From Pogona vitticeps (Eukaryota > Chordata > Lepidosauria > Squamata > Agamidae), in NCBI RefSeq assembly GCF_051106095.1, contig NC_135783.1, positions 195,622,947-195,686,946 on the forward strand: a DNA stretch of 64,000 nucleotides, written 5' to 3'. Below are positions 52,970 to 63,530 of this stretch, piece after piece (positions within the stretch are counted from its first letter, which is position 1; the number at the start of each line of letters is the position of its first letter). The notes under the pieces are model-generated. The model worked only from the letters and a program-made list of their open reading frames with translations. It ran no database searches and was not told the origin of the DNA. Position numbers and translations under genes: made by a program.

Positions 52970-53750
52970 TATGACAAATGGGTACGGCAGCAGGGGCGGT
53001 GAGTGGTAAAGGCGGGAAAGAGACGAGGAGGCGATTCTTCTTCAAAATCAACAAGTTTATTTGAATAAGAATTTAACTCAATTGGATCAAACGGATCCCT
53101 CAAAACATCGTCTGATAACACGTGGTATCTTTTGGGGGGTCGCACTTCCACATTCCCCTCAACGTCTACAAGGAGGCCGGGCCAAAGCGCTCCTGATCCA
53201 TCATCGGCCGTAGTGGGGTGCTCCTTACCGCGCATACAGTCCCGCAACAAGGATGGCGGGCCCAGTCTCCCTCCGGAGGCTTCTGCTGGAATTCGGGGCC
53301 TGGTCTGGTCACCTTCTGGCCACCAAAGAAATTCCGGGGGTACACCGACACGATCCATTCCAAAGGATCGTATGCGCGGCCGTGACTGCCTGGGGGCAAG
53401 GGTTCTGGCAGTAATCCCCTTCCTTGTCTTAAGTTGGGGAATTCCCGCGCGAGGCCCTGTGTAATTCCACTGTCGAGCATGGGTTCGGTCTGAACCCCTC
53501 TGTTCACATAACCACCTAGTGCTCCTTCTCCCAGCCAACTGAAAACCCGCACGCTTCCCGCCTCCTTTTCATCCTCCCACATGATCAAATTGAACTCCAC
53601 CCCCTCCTCATCAGCCAAACAGACTTCGGTAGGCTTCCTCTTCATTCCCTCATCCTGATCTATTTCAATCAAGACGCCCTCCACGCAGCCACTCTCCTCT
53701 GTCTGTGCTTTTTCTTCGGAGGATGGCACACTCAGACTCACTCCTTCACA
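52970..53750 (-). repeat. 5' LTR of the Gmr1-like element
   Basis: About 780 bases starting TGTGAAGGAGTGAGTC on the minus strand. It carries an AATAAA polyadenylation signal at 53056-53061, about 85 bases from its inner end, which places the R/U5 region there. A long open frame in the element's sense crosses most of it (53166-53750). Confidence 0.85.
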
Positions 53751-53789
53751 AAATGTCTCAGACAAAAGAACAAAATAAAAATAAAAAAA

Positions 53790-53975
53790 TAAGACAAAAA
53801 TGTTTGGGCACCTTAAAGACTAACTGCTATATTTTAATGTGAGCTGTCATGGACAAGTCCATTTCCTCAGACAGTTAGTCGTCAAAATGCGATAATATTT
53901 TTGTCTTCTTTATTTTTTATTTTCTTTTTGCCTGACATGCTAGTACAGACTAACATGGCTACCTCTTCTAAAAAT
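53790..53975. repeat. Unclassified dispersed repeat
   Basis: GGGCACCTTAAAGACTAACTG, GTGAGCTGTCATGGACAAG, then GTACAGACTAACATGGCTAC match 36735-36985 in part. It lies just outside the Gmr1-like element's right duplication. Confidence 0.5.
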
Positions 53976-54059
53976 GTCTCAGAGTTAGTTATTGAGAATT
54001 CAAATGCCAATTAATGAAAAAGGGTGGACTATCTGGGGAACATGTAGCTATTCTCTGTA

Positions 54060-54562
54060 CAGTGGGGTCTTGACTTAAGAACGGCTTGAGTTAAGAACAT
54101 TTTGACTTAAGAACCACTCTCATAGGAAAATACTGACTTGACTTACATACTTAGATTTGAGTTAAGAACTGAAAAAAACCCATGTGGGAGGCAGGGAAAG
54201 TGCAAAATTTAACTGTTGGCCAGTGAAAAGGGTGCCTGTCTGCTTCCTCACTCCTCCCAGCGTTTAGAGAGTGGATTGGGAGACAGTCTTCAGACTGCCT
54301 GGTACTGAACTGCCTGGACTGTATTTTCCCTGCCTTCCCTGAACCTTTCTTGACCTAAGAAAAAAAGAAACAAAATATCCCCCCTCTAGTGGTCGAAGGC
54401 GGAATAGCAGCTTCCCATTAGTTTCTATGGACGGAAAAGAGCAGATACGGATCAAATGGTTTTCAATGCATTCCTATGGGAAATGCAGATTTAACCTGAG
54501 AACTTTTTGACTTGAGAACCGCCTTCCAATACGGATTAAGTTCTCAAGTCAAAACCCCACTG
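54060..54562. mobile_element. Tigger-like MITE
   Basis: A 503-bp element running from CAGTGGGGTCTTGACTTAAG to TTCTCAAGTCAAAACCCCACTG (last 20 bases TCTCAAGTCAAAACCCCACT plus G). TA lies on both sides (54058-54059 and 54563-54564). Subterminal blocks repeat the TTAAGAAC motif. No transposase. Confidence 0.75.
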
Positions 54563-54576
54563 TAGGTCTCTGTGCT

Positions 54577-54893
54577 TCTACTGCATGGCAAAAGGGAGTT
54601 TTACCAGAAATTCAGAGCTCTGCAACATATTTTTATAGACAATTCCCCCCCCCCATACCTGTGTCCCAGGATAATTATAACCAATGGTGCAGTTCCAATC
54701 ACATATTTCTCAGGTAACATGAAGCTTGCTCCAAACATTGTCTTATTGCTTGGGGCCTGTCCTTTCGCAGAGATCCCTTGCTAAAGAATGAAAGCATAGT
54801 GTTTGTAAAATTGAAACAATCGCAACTGGACTGGACTTTCTGCAAATGTACATACTTCAAGTCAATCTGGATAAAACTGTAAAGCACATACTT
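54577..54893 (+). repeat. Duplicated ~320-bp segment, copy A
   Basis: It matches 59960-60283 in the same orientation, with shared blocks such as CTACTGCATGGCAAAAGGGA, TTGTCTTATTGCTTGGGGCC and CAATCGCAACTGGACT. Identity is roughly 85-90 percent by eye. No repeat family recognised. A 70-codon open frame is present in each copy, ending at a similar place. Confidence 0.7.
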
Positions 54894-54954
54894 CAAACAT
54901 GACTTTGTTTTGCTGCAAAAGATGATTTACATGCTGACGTTTAATTAAGTCAAC

Positions 54955-55320
54955 TTTTTTATTTTATTTATGTATTTATGCCTTTCTCCTTAAGAAGAAC
55001 ACAAGGTGGCTTACATCATTATAAGACAGTGTTTAAAGCTAAGAACAATGTGTAAAAAGAGGCAGCTAACATCACTGAAAGATAATATTAAAGCTAAAAC
55101 TGTAAGTATACAAATATTTAAAAGGAAAAAAACAAATGCCACTCTAAGAAATGGTTAACACAAGCAGTACTAAAGACCCAGTCAAAGCAGTAATGCAAAA
55201 CAATCCATTTAAAAAGATCACACTCAGGCTGCCAGTCCCTCAGGGAAAGCTTGCCCGAAGCGAATGGTCTTGACCTGCTTGCAGAAGGACAGCGACCAGC
55301 CTGGCCTTTTGGCAAGGACA
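54955..55320 (-). repeat. LINE 3' region, antisense
   Basis: The plus strand starts with an AT-rich (TTTA)-like run, then GCCTTTCTCCTTAAGAAGAA and AAGGTGGCTTACATCATTAT, the reverse of an L2/CR1-like 3' end. It continues into GCTTGCAGAAGGACAGCGACC near 55280 (quoted part GCTTGCAGAAGGACAGCG). Confidence 0.5.
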
Positions 55321-58300
55321 AATACTTTGTGGTAGTATCAAGATGTAAGTGAGAATGGCGGACCTAAGAGGGAAAATTTATTCCATGATATTGTTTCCAG
55401 TCTCATGTACTGTATTCGCTTAATTAAAAATTATGTTATAAATACCATCTCTTGGATTACCCTGACTCATCTTTAATTACCTAAGGTTCATTCATTTTTG
55501 ATTTTGTGTGAAAAGTAAAGTGTGGCATGAGCTCAGAAAGGCTCTTCCCGCTTTAAGTGCTCGTAATTGACATCGCTGGCAACATCCTCCAACCGTTCCT
55601 ACTTGCATAAATTCATTTGAAGTGTACCTCGGCTGAAATCCTGTGGCTCAGCGTAGGACGCCACGGCCAGAGTAGGCCCACTGGATCCGTGAGGGTTCAG
55701 TGAGTCACCTCCTCTGCAAGTTCTATTGATTCAGTGGGCCTGCTCTAGTTGTGGCTTACTATGTTAAGCCACGGGAACCTAACTGGGATTTTCTACGAGC
55801 TGATACTTACTTGTGGACACAGCAGCCCCCACGGAGGTGTCAAATAGAGAGGAATCTACATACAAAGAGGTGGCAAGGGGGCAGGAAGGGAAGCCTGGAG
55901 GGCCTCGAGCCCCCGACTCCTGCTCTACATTGATGGGACCGCCTTTCTAATTTTTCAGGAGATATTACAAAGGTGTATTGATCCAATTCTGTATTGCGCT
56001 TGGTTGTCTGCACTCATTTAACGACTGACAGCTAACTGTCAAGATGCATGCAAAAGCGAGCATCCACTTTTATATATACAGTATGAAGACAGCTTCAGAT
56101 TTGGGTCTCTCAAATCTATGTTCTGAGGTAGCATGCAGTGTATGTAGCCAGCTGAAATATGACAGTGGGGGATAACCTAAATAGGTTTTCTTAACTGAAG
56201 TTATGTTATGCAACAGAAGTGCTAAGAGCAGGAAAAGCTGAGTGAGCGATGGTGTGGGGGGCAGAGCTGCTCCTGCAAGAAACAGGGGCGGATTCTACCG
56301 GCTCACCCCCACCCCTCTCCATGGCAGGCAGGGAAGTGGGGAAGCAAGACAAGACAGCAGCTTCGTCTTCCTCCTCTCTCTTAACACTCAGCTGTTATGG
56401 GAACTAGGCAACACACACGAGGCCAGGATCAGTGCCCAAAGCTTTTGTGATAAGCCATTGCTCCCTCCCTCCCTCTCTCTCTCTCTCTTTCTCTCCCTCT
56501 CAATCTCTCTCTCCAGTGGTCCAAGATACAAGGTAGTCTGATTCATCCTCTCCTTTGTTCATCAGAATTTGTCTTCTGGATAGTACAGCAATGGGGTTTC
56601 TGCCTCATGAACCTCCCTTTTTTGGTCGGCCAGCTAAGAGGTGAGCGAGGAGGTGGGGCACGAGCAGCCCCTTTCCTTTCTTTCCCTTCTCTCACTCTGT
56701 GGGGTTGATTAGAGGGTCTGAGCAAACAGGAGTTGAAGTTAGGAGAGGTTGCCTTATTAAGGAAAACAGGGACTTGCCCCACTTCATGCCCCCTCACTTC
56801 CCAGTCATCCAGTCACTGTCTCCCATCTGCCCTCTTAGCAGAAGGGAGGTCAGGGCCCTTCCTTACTAGAGCTGGAGGGTTAGCAGGCTAGTTCAAGAAG
56901 GGCAAGATGCAGGAGTTTTTGCAACCTCCCATGCTGCCAGAGTAACAAATAATTCTTTTCTGCCTCTAAATTCAAAGACAGCCCCACCTCTCTGCTCAGT
57001 GCTTTCCCCTCTTTCTGATGGAAGCAGTCAGTGAGTCTGTTGAAGTCTGTTGCTGAAAACAGCCATGTTTGTCAGTTTGCTTTTTTATCTGTCCACAACT
57101 GTAAGTAAAGAAGATATTTTTATACTTTCTCCTGCTAATGTTACAGAGTGAGTTATTGAAACTGTGAGTGCCAGTGGATGAGGGGGGAAAAAAGATATGG
57201 ACTCCTCTGGGGAACTAGAAACTATTCTGCTTTGTGAATATTGGAACTCCATGTTTGCTGCACAGCTAGAGGAATTGACCCCAAAATTAAAAACTCTGCA
57301 ACACAGAGCAGGTTATACGGTGATATTTTGGGGTCTGGGACTGCCCTTGCTGGTACCAGGAGTTGGTTCTAGCAGTGAACTTGGAAAGTTACTTCTAACT
57401 AAGAGGTAATTAGTTGCTATTTTTCCAATAAGTAGTTGTAGATCAGTTACATTTAGGAGACTATTGCCACTGACAGGAAAAAAGGATTTTACTTCCAGCT
57501 TAGGCAACAGGTTAAAGCCTGAAATTATCCATATTCCAATAGGTGTTCCATGGCGGCTGTTTTTATTGGTCTGTTCCCCCACCCACCCAGGTGTGTAGTA
57601 ATCTTGGTCTGATTTGGTTTTTTTTTCTTTTTCTGATGCTACTTTTTCTTGCTCATCATTGTTCCTGGTCTGTCTTTTGTGTTTTAATGTCACCACTCCT
57701 TCAAGAAGTTATTTTTATACTGACTGGTCTTGAATTTCTACTTGACTAATCTACCCAGTTTAATTTCTTAGGTACACAGAAGAAGTCGTGAGGAATTAAA
57801 AGAAGTATCCTTCTCAGATCTTTCTCAGCATTTCTTCATTCTTGGCCAAACGCCAACAATGACAGGGATACACCTTTCCTGACAGCTTTGCTTTGTCTGT
57901 GGGTTTTTTTTTAATCTTCTCCAGCAGATATCTCTGTGCATAGCAAGTTTGTGTGTTCATGCAGGAATGAGGAAATGCAGCTCTCTTCTTTCAAAGGAGA
58001 GAGAGAGATGGACATTATACGGTTGGTGCAGAGTAGCAACATTGAACTAAGCAGAAAAAGAAACAGGCAGATTCATAAAATGGTTAGTTTCAATAGCATT
58101 ATCTGAATTTTTAAATTTGGCTGTTCAGTGATTCAGACATGCTATTATGTGACAAGTGTGCAGTTCTTAAAGAAATGCAAAATATATTCGGTAAAATGAG
58201 ACAAATATTCCAAAAAGTTCACAAAATGCATCAGTGATGTTGATGGTCTCTCGGTTCTTGCCAGTGGTGTCCTAGACGCTGGTATAGCTCTGTAACATTT

Positions 58301-59384
58301 CTGTAATCACATTCCACGCAGCACTCAAAACTAGCAACATATGTTAGTTTGGATCTGGGAATGGGGAGGGGTAGCATCTTCCCAATAATTAAATGTTACT
58401 ATTTGAGCATCCAGAAGATTAATCTTTCCTATGCCACCACACACTGGGTTGGGGAAATAAATAATTATTATTAGTGATTTGCATAATTTCCTTCTCCACA
58501 TAGATACAACCACAAATAAACAACAGCTGCCCTGTTTGGACACATCATTCAGACCCAGGAAGTAGAACTCAAGTTGGCTTAAAGATCTCTTTTAACAATC
58601 CTTCACTTTGGCACAATCTGTCTTTCATCAAGTTAAAGGCGTCATTAAGACCAGAATGGATTTGCTCATTCAATTTGGAGGCCACCACATGTACCCCAAT
58701 GCAGTCCAGAGCCATCCCATCCAATTTGATTTGTACCTCCTGATCCTACTAAATTTGTAAGTCCCCGATTGACTTGCAGTGGGTAGCTAAAATAAAACTA
58801 ATTATTACGGGGTTGGGGTGGGTTGCCCTGATGGACCTTTTTGGTCCGACCGTAGTGCTTCTACTTTTGAGGGTCAGGTTGAAGTGCTTTCTCAGCAAAT
58901 GGAAGCGTTGTTTTAAGGGAGATCGCCCCCACGAATGCAACCCTGTCCTGGTCAAATCAGGTGTGCAACTTTGCAGCCGTCTGATGCCACCATCCATTCT
59001 GATCCTTCATACTTGCAGGAAGCATGTCAAGGAAATGCCTTCCCTGTCTGCCTTTCATGAGCATTCAGGGATGGGAGAGAGAAGGAAAGGAATTCCTGAA
59101 ACCCACGGGAGAGGCTGACATCTAAGGAAGGTGGATGTGGCAGATTCAAAGGCTGAGCCTGGTCTTTCTCACCTACTGAAAGATGCATTGAGAATCATTT
59201 TGGGATTTTTCCCTCTTCCTCCTCTAAGCAGTGGTTATCATCCAACCTGCCTTGTAAAGTTGTGCATTGAGGAGCTAGGGTAGTGAAGGCCTCCCTCATC
59301 CTTGCACTCCTTATGTAAGATTGGGACAAATAGAATAACTATATTCCCTTTTAAAGATGTCTATTCACCTGATCTCTCCCACTA
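55321..59384. other. Intergenic DNA, mostly unassigned
   Basis: About 4 kb with no exon recognised. 55660-55770 resembles the foldback family of 9896-10060 (CAGAGTAGGCCCACTG and GTGGGCCTGCTCTAG). A CT-rich tract fills 56461-56515, and a tract of T runs lies near 57618-57634. NCKAP1 coding exons were looked for and not found. Confidence 0.5.
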
Positions 59385-59870
59385 CAAGTGGTGCCTCGCT
59401 TAACGAGTGCCTCGCTCAACAATGTATTCGCATAACGATGGCCTTTGCTGGAAATTTTGCCGCCTCACCTAACGATGTTTCCTATGGGGGATTTTCGCAT
59501 AATGATGTTTGGGACCTTGCTTCACTTAACGATGACAGTTTTAGGTCCCCTGTTTCACTTAACGTTTTTTTTGACAGCCCTGTTTTCGCTATTTTAAAAA
59601 TATTCTAAAATGTTTAAAAATGTTTAAAATGCTTGGAATCGTTAGTGCACCTAATAAAACCTTCGTTAAAGTAATTTGGCTTCGTTCTGAGTCTTTTTGA
59701 ATTTTTGGTGATTTTTTTTCACCATTGAAATGTATTGAATAGGCTCCTATTGGAACGGATTAACCGGTTTTCAATGCATTCCTATGAGAAATGGTGTTTC
59801 GCTTAACGATGTTTTCACATAACGATGTTTTTAATGGAACCAATTAACATCGTTATGCGAGGCACCACTG
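59385..59870. mobile_element. Tigger-like MITE
   Basis: A 486-bp element running from CAAGTGGTGCCTCGCTTAAC to GTTATGCGAGGCACCACTG with TA on both sides (59383-59384 and 59871-59872). It contains many internal CTTAACGATG and ATAACGATG units and no transposase. Confidence 0.78.
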
Positions 59871-59959
59871 TAACTCCAAAATCCTCAGAGGTGTGTGAAG
59901 CAGTAGACAGAGTACAGTATGTTCCATGTGCTGCATCCAGCCCCCTAGGAAGCTGAATA

Positions 59960-60283
59960 CATCTACTGCATGGCAAAAGGGAATTTTACCAGAAATGCTG
60001 AACTCCACAACACATATTGTACAGGTACATTTCCCCCCCCCCAACATCTATGCTCCCATATAATTAAGACCAATGCTGCAGTTCCAATCACACATCTCTC
60101 GGGTAACGTGAAGCTTGCTGCAGACATTGTCTTATTGCTTGGAGCTTGTGCTTACTCAGTGATCCCTTGCTAAAGAATGAAAACATAATGTTTGTAAAAG
60201 TGGAACAATCGCAACTGGAGTTTCTGCAAATGTACATACTGCAGGTCAGTCTGGGAAAACGCTTAAAGCATGTACTTCAAACA
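59960..60283 (+). repeat. Duplicated ~320-bp segment, copy B
   Basis: The partner of 54577-54893. It has CATCTACTGCATGGCAAAAG at the left and CGCTTAAAGCATGTACTTC at the right. Both copies contain a run of about ten C residues at the same relative place. Confidence 0.7.
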
Positions 60284-60429
60284 CAACAAGATTTGTCATA
60301 ATACAAGTAGAGTTAATAACGGCAGAGTGTGTTCTTCACTGATCATTCTGCTGCAGAGGATGCAAACAGGAGGGTGGAAGGGAAGAAGGGTCTTGAACAA
60401 CAACAGTTGAATGTCTGACGAAGCCATGG

Positions 60430-60770
60430 GCTCAAACAGGGGGCATGTAAGAGCATGCAGTACAATTTGCTATGACCACTGCGGAAGCAGGGGTCTGGTA
60501 GGAGGTCGAAGATTGCAGACCTTTTAGGGAGAGATTCACAGTTGGGTGTGAAAATAAACGTGACGATTCTGAACCAAGGGGTTGGTATGAAATGATTGCT
60601 GAAACATAAACCTTCAGGGTAGAAAAAGCCAGACCTTGATCAAATAAGTGCCATAAATATGTGAGTAAAGTCACCGGTGAAGCCAGTAGAGATTGGAGAC
60701 CTCTGGACTTAGTAAAGCATAAAAAAATTCTCCATTTGTAGGAGTACAAAAGCTTTGTCGCTCACTTTAT
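60430..60770 (-). pseudogene. DIRS tyrosine recombinase remnant
   Basis: The region contains LFDQGLAFSTLKVYVSAI and SRLFSHPTVNLSLKGLQ, resembling the N-terminal SAM-like part of DIRS recombinases. The catalytic half lies beyond the recognised region or is lost. Confidence 0.7.
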
Positions 60771-60772
60771 CT

Positions 60773-61122
60773 GAGGGACATGGTGGTGCTGCGGGCTAAA
60801 CCGTAGAAGCCTGTGCTGCAGGGTCAGAAGACCAAGCAGTTGTAAGATCGAATCCACGCGACGGAGTGAGCGCCCGTCGCTTGTCCCAGCTCCCGCCAAC
60901 CTAGCGGTTCAAAAGCATGCAAATGCAAGTAGATAAATAGGGACCACCTCAGTGGGAAGGTAACAGCGTTCCGTGTCTAAGTTGCACTGGCCATGTGACC
61001 ACGGAAGATTGTCTTCGGACAAAAATGCTGGCTCTATGGCTTGGAAAGGGGGATGAGCACCGCCCCCTAGAGTCGAACACAACTGGACAGAAATTGTCAA
61101 GGGGAACCTTTACCTTTACCTT
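60773..61122 (+). mobile_element. Sauria SINE inside the DIRS-like element
   Basis: Plus-strand copy of the family at 8665-9010, with a 12-bp duplication CTCACTTTATCT at 60761-60772 and 61123-61134. It is younger than the DIRS-like element, since it interrupts it. Confidence 0.92.
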
Positions 61123-62448
61123 CTCACTTTATCTAGGTCTTCCCTAATTACAGTGGAATTCTCCAAGCTGTTTGATGGAGGGAGTCCAGATCCGGATGAC
61201 ATATCTTGCCTGCATTCTGCGTGAGCAGCTGTGGTAGAAGTGGCAGTTCGAAGAAGTCCATTGCAATAAACTTGAGCACTGTAAACCATGGTTGCTGAGG
61301 CCACTATGGTGCCACAAGTATGACATTGGCCCATGTTTGCCGAACTTTGACCAGACTTCTTTGGATGAGTGGGATATGGGGAAACAGATAAAGGAGATCA
61401 TCCATCCATTGTACCATGAAGGCATCCCCCAGAGAAGCTTTCCCTCTGCCTGCTCGGGAACAGAACATGTTGCACTTGGTGTTGTGTTGCGTAGCAAACA
61501 CGTCCACATCCAGGACTCCCCATCACTCGTAGATTGTGAGAAATGTTGGTGTGTCGAGCTCCCACTCATGCCTCTGGATGGTCAGACGACTCAACGTGTC
61601 CGTGACCTCGTTGTCTTCTGTAGATATATGGATGGCTATCAGAAAAACGTGATGGTCGTAGTACCATCACTCCCACAGATGAACTGCCAGGTAGAGGAGT
61701 GACATTGAGTGGGTGCCTCCTTGCTTGTTTATGTAATACTGCACATTGTTGTGGTGTCGTCTGTAACCACTTGAACACTGCAACCTTGTATCAGGGGACA
61801 GAAGGCACGAAAAGCTGTGATGACAGCCCACATCTCGAGATGATTTATGTGGAAAAGTCTCTCTCTCTTAGACCACGGGGCATGTATCTTGTGTGGTCCG
61901 CAGCCCACTTCCCATCCTGTGGGGCTGGCATCTATTGTCACTTGGACTGTCAACTGCAAAGGGTGGAATGGACGTCCCATGAGAAGATTTGGCATGAAAT
62001 TCCACCACCTAAACTGCCTTGCCAGCTCTGGTGTGAGGTGGAGACGCTTGGTTGGGTTGTCTGTCAGAGGGTCGAATTTGGACAGATACCAAGCCTGCAG
62101 AGATCTCGTCTTCAGCCTCGCATGAGGAAGGGCAGATGTGGTCAATGCCATGAGCCCCAGAAGATGACGAGTGTGATGGGCTGAGACTTTGGTGAATAGA
62201 CAAAACTGACGGATTGCATGGTTTAACTTTTGTGCATGCTCTGGTGGAAGAAAGATGTGTGCATTGATAGAATCTAGGTTGTAGTCCACCATCTGAGCTG
62301 GAACAAGGCGAGACTTCTTCATGTTTACTTTCAAGCCTAGGTCATTTAGAGTCCATAGGATGAATTCGGTGTCCTGAATGGCCTTCTGACGGGAAGCAGC
62401 TACGATTAACCAAGACCGCTGTCACATACAGCACTGATGGTACCTGTC

Positions 62449-62836
62449 TGTCATGGGTTTGGAGGGAAAGTTCCATCCTATGGGGAGTGGAAGGCGGGAC
62501 ATCAGGGGGGAGGAGCTGTACTGTATATATATTTGGAGCTTGTGTGGAGAAGAGGAGTTGGAGTCTGTGTGTCAGACTGGGTACAACTGTTTGTCAGTTA
62601 GTACATACCTGGTAGGTTCAGGTTTCTATTTAGGTAGCCAGAACTGATAGGTTCAGGGTCTGCGCATTACCTTAAAGGGTTCTGTGGGAACCAAGCTGTT
62701 GTATGTGTGTGATTGGGGTTATGCCACGTTACATTATCCTATTTACCTGATTCTTTTATTTACCCTGTTTGTTATTTCAATAAACCTTGTTCTGTTATTT
62801 AGTAAAATCCATTCCTGGTCTGTGTGACTCCTTACA
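62449..62836 (+). repeat. LTR-like insert within the DIRS-like element
   Basis: The segment starts TGTCATGGGTTTGGAGGG and ends ACTCCTTACA. It carries a TATA-like TGTATATATATTTGG at 62521-62535 and AATAAA at 62779-62784. After it, TTGGTGGCAGCATAA (from about 62844) resembles an LTR-retrotransposon primer site. It interrupts reverse-transcriptase-coding DIRS sequence. No duplication could be defined, so a solo LTR with leader remnant is a tentative reading. Confidence 0.45.
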
Positions 62837-63495
62837 GGGAATGGTTGGTGGCAGCATAAATACATGGTGGCATACTCCAGTAGGTCTGGGGTTGCCACAA
62901 CCGCGATGTCAGGTAGATGAAGGTATGCTGCTACCGGGGCCATGCATTTTGTGAATGTTCGAGGTGCGGTGGACAGTCCAAAAGGAAGGGCACAGAATTG
63001 ATAAGCAGTATCGATAAAGAAAAAAACAAAGGTATTTTTGATGACATTGATGAATGGATATATGAAAGTAGGTGTCCTGCAGGTCTATAACCATGAACGA
63101 GTCCCCTTGATGTAGTAGGTGGAAAAGATAAATCTAGGGTGACCATACGAAAATGCCTTGGATGAAGATAATTGTTCAGAAGCCGAAGAGCTAAGATGAG
63201 TCCGATACCTCCATCCCTTTTCAAGACTGCAAAGTAGTGGGAGTAAAAACTGTTTAGGACGTCTTGAGACAGTACGCTTTGAATAGCCTGCTTCCGAAGT
63301 AGAGTGCGTAAGACGTGATTTTGATGTTACCGATAGGGGGAAGATCTGTAAACTCTAGTAGGTAGCCGAATTGAATAATGACGAGCACCCAATCGTCCTT
63401 GGTTATAAGAGACCAGTTGTGAAGAAATGGGGCCAATTTGGGTTGATAATGAAAGATGGATGGACTGATTATGATACAGTCAAAGATACTGCTTT

Positions 63496-63497
<2 letters not shown>

Positions 63498-63528
<31 letters not shown>
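63498..63528 (+). repeat. Poly(T) run
   Basis: Thirty-one T residues in a row inside the DIRS-like gag/leader region. It may be the A-tail of an antisense retroinsert or a simple repeat expansion. Confidence 0.9.

Positions 63529-63530
<2 letters not shown>

Larger units (their letters stand above)
48753..53750 (-). mobile_element. Gmr1-like Ty3/gypsy element (fossil)
   Basis: A 5.0-kb LTR retrotransposon copy with a perfect 5-bp duplication AAATG (48748-48752 and 53751-53755). Its ends begin TGTGA and finish TCACA. The order in its own sense is 5' LTR, tRNA-Lys-type primer site, gag, protease, integrase, reverse transcriptase, RNase H, polypurine tract, 3' LTR. Reverse transcriptase and integrase look Ty3/gypsy-like, but integrase precedes reverse transcriptase, the order known for the Gmr1 group. 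The copy is broken, with roughly half a dozen interruptions. A few differences over ~60 alignable LTR bases suggest an insertion some tens of millions of years old or less. Confidence 0.9.

Noticed and set aside
48753-53750. Ty1/copia element, suggested by integrase before reverse transcriptase
   Set aside because: Reverse transcriptase, RNase H and the integrase C-terminal module look Ty3/gypsy-like; the order alone is explained by the Gmr1 group.
57197-57749. Short overlapping frames near 57.2-57.7 kb as exons
   Set aside because: No domain, no consistent splice pairs and frames on both strands. Treated as unassigned DNA.
46966-60430. NCKAP1 coding exons, expected as the next gene
   Set aside because: No sequence encoding the NCKAP1 start or other remembered parts was found. 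The gene probably begins beyond the window or outside what I could recognise.
61292-61702. Plus-strand open frames across 61.3-62.2 kb
   Set aside because: Antisense to the DIRS-like RNase H region, which explains them.
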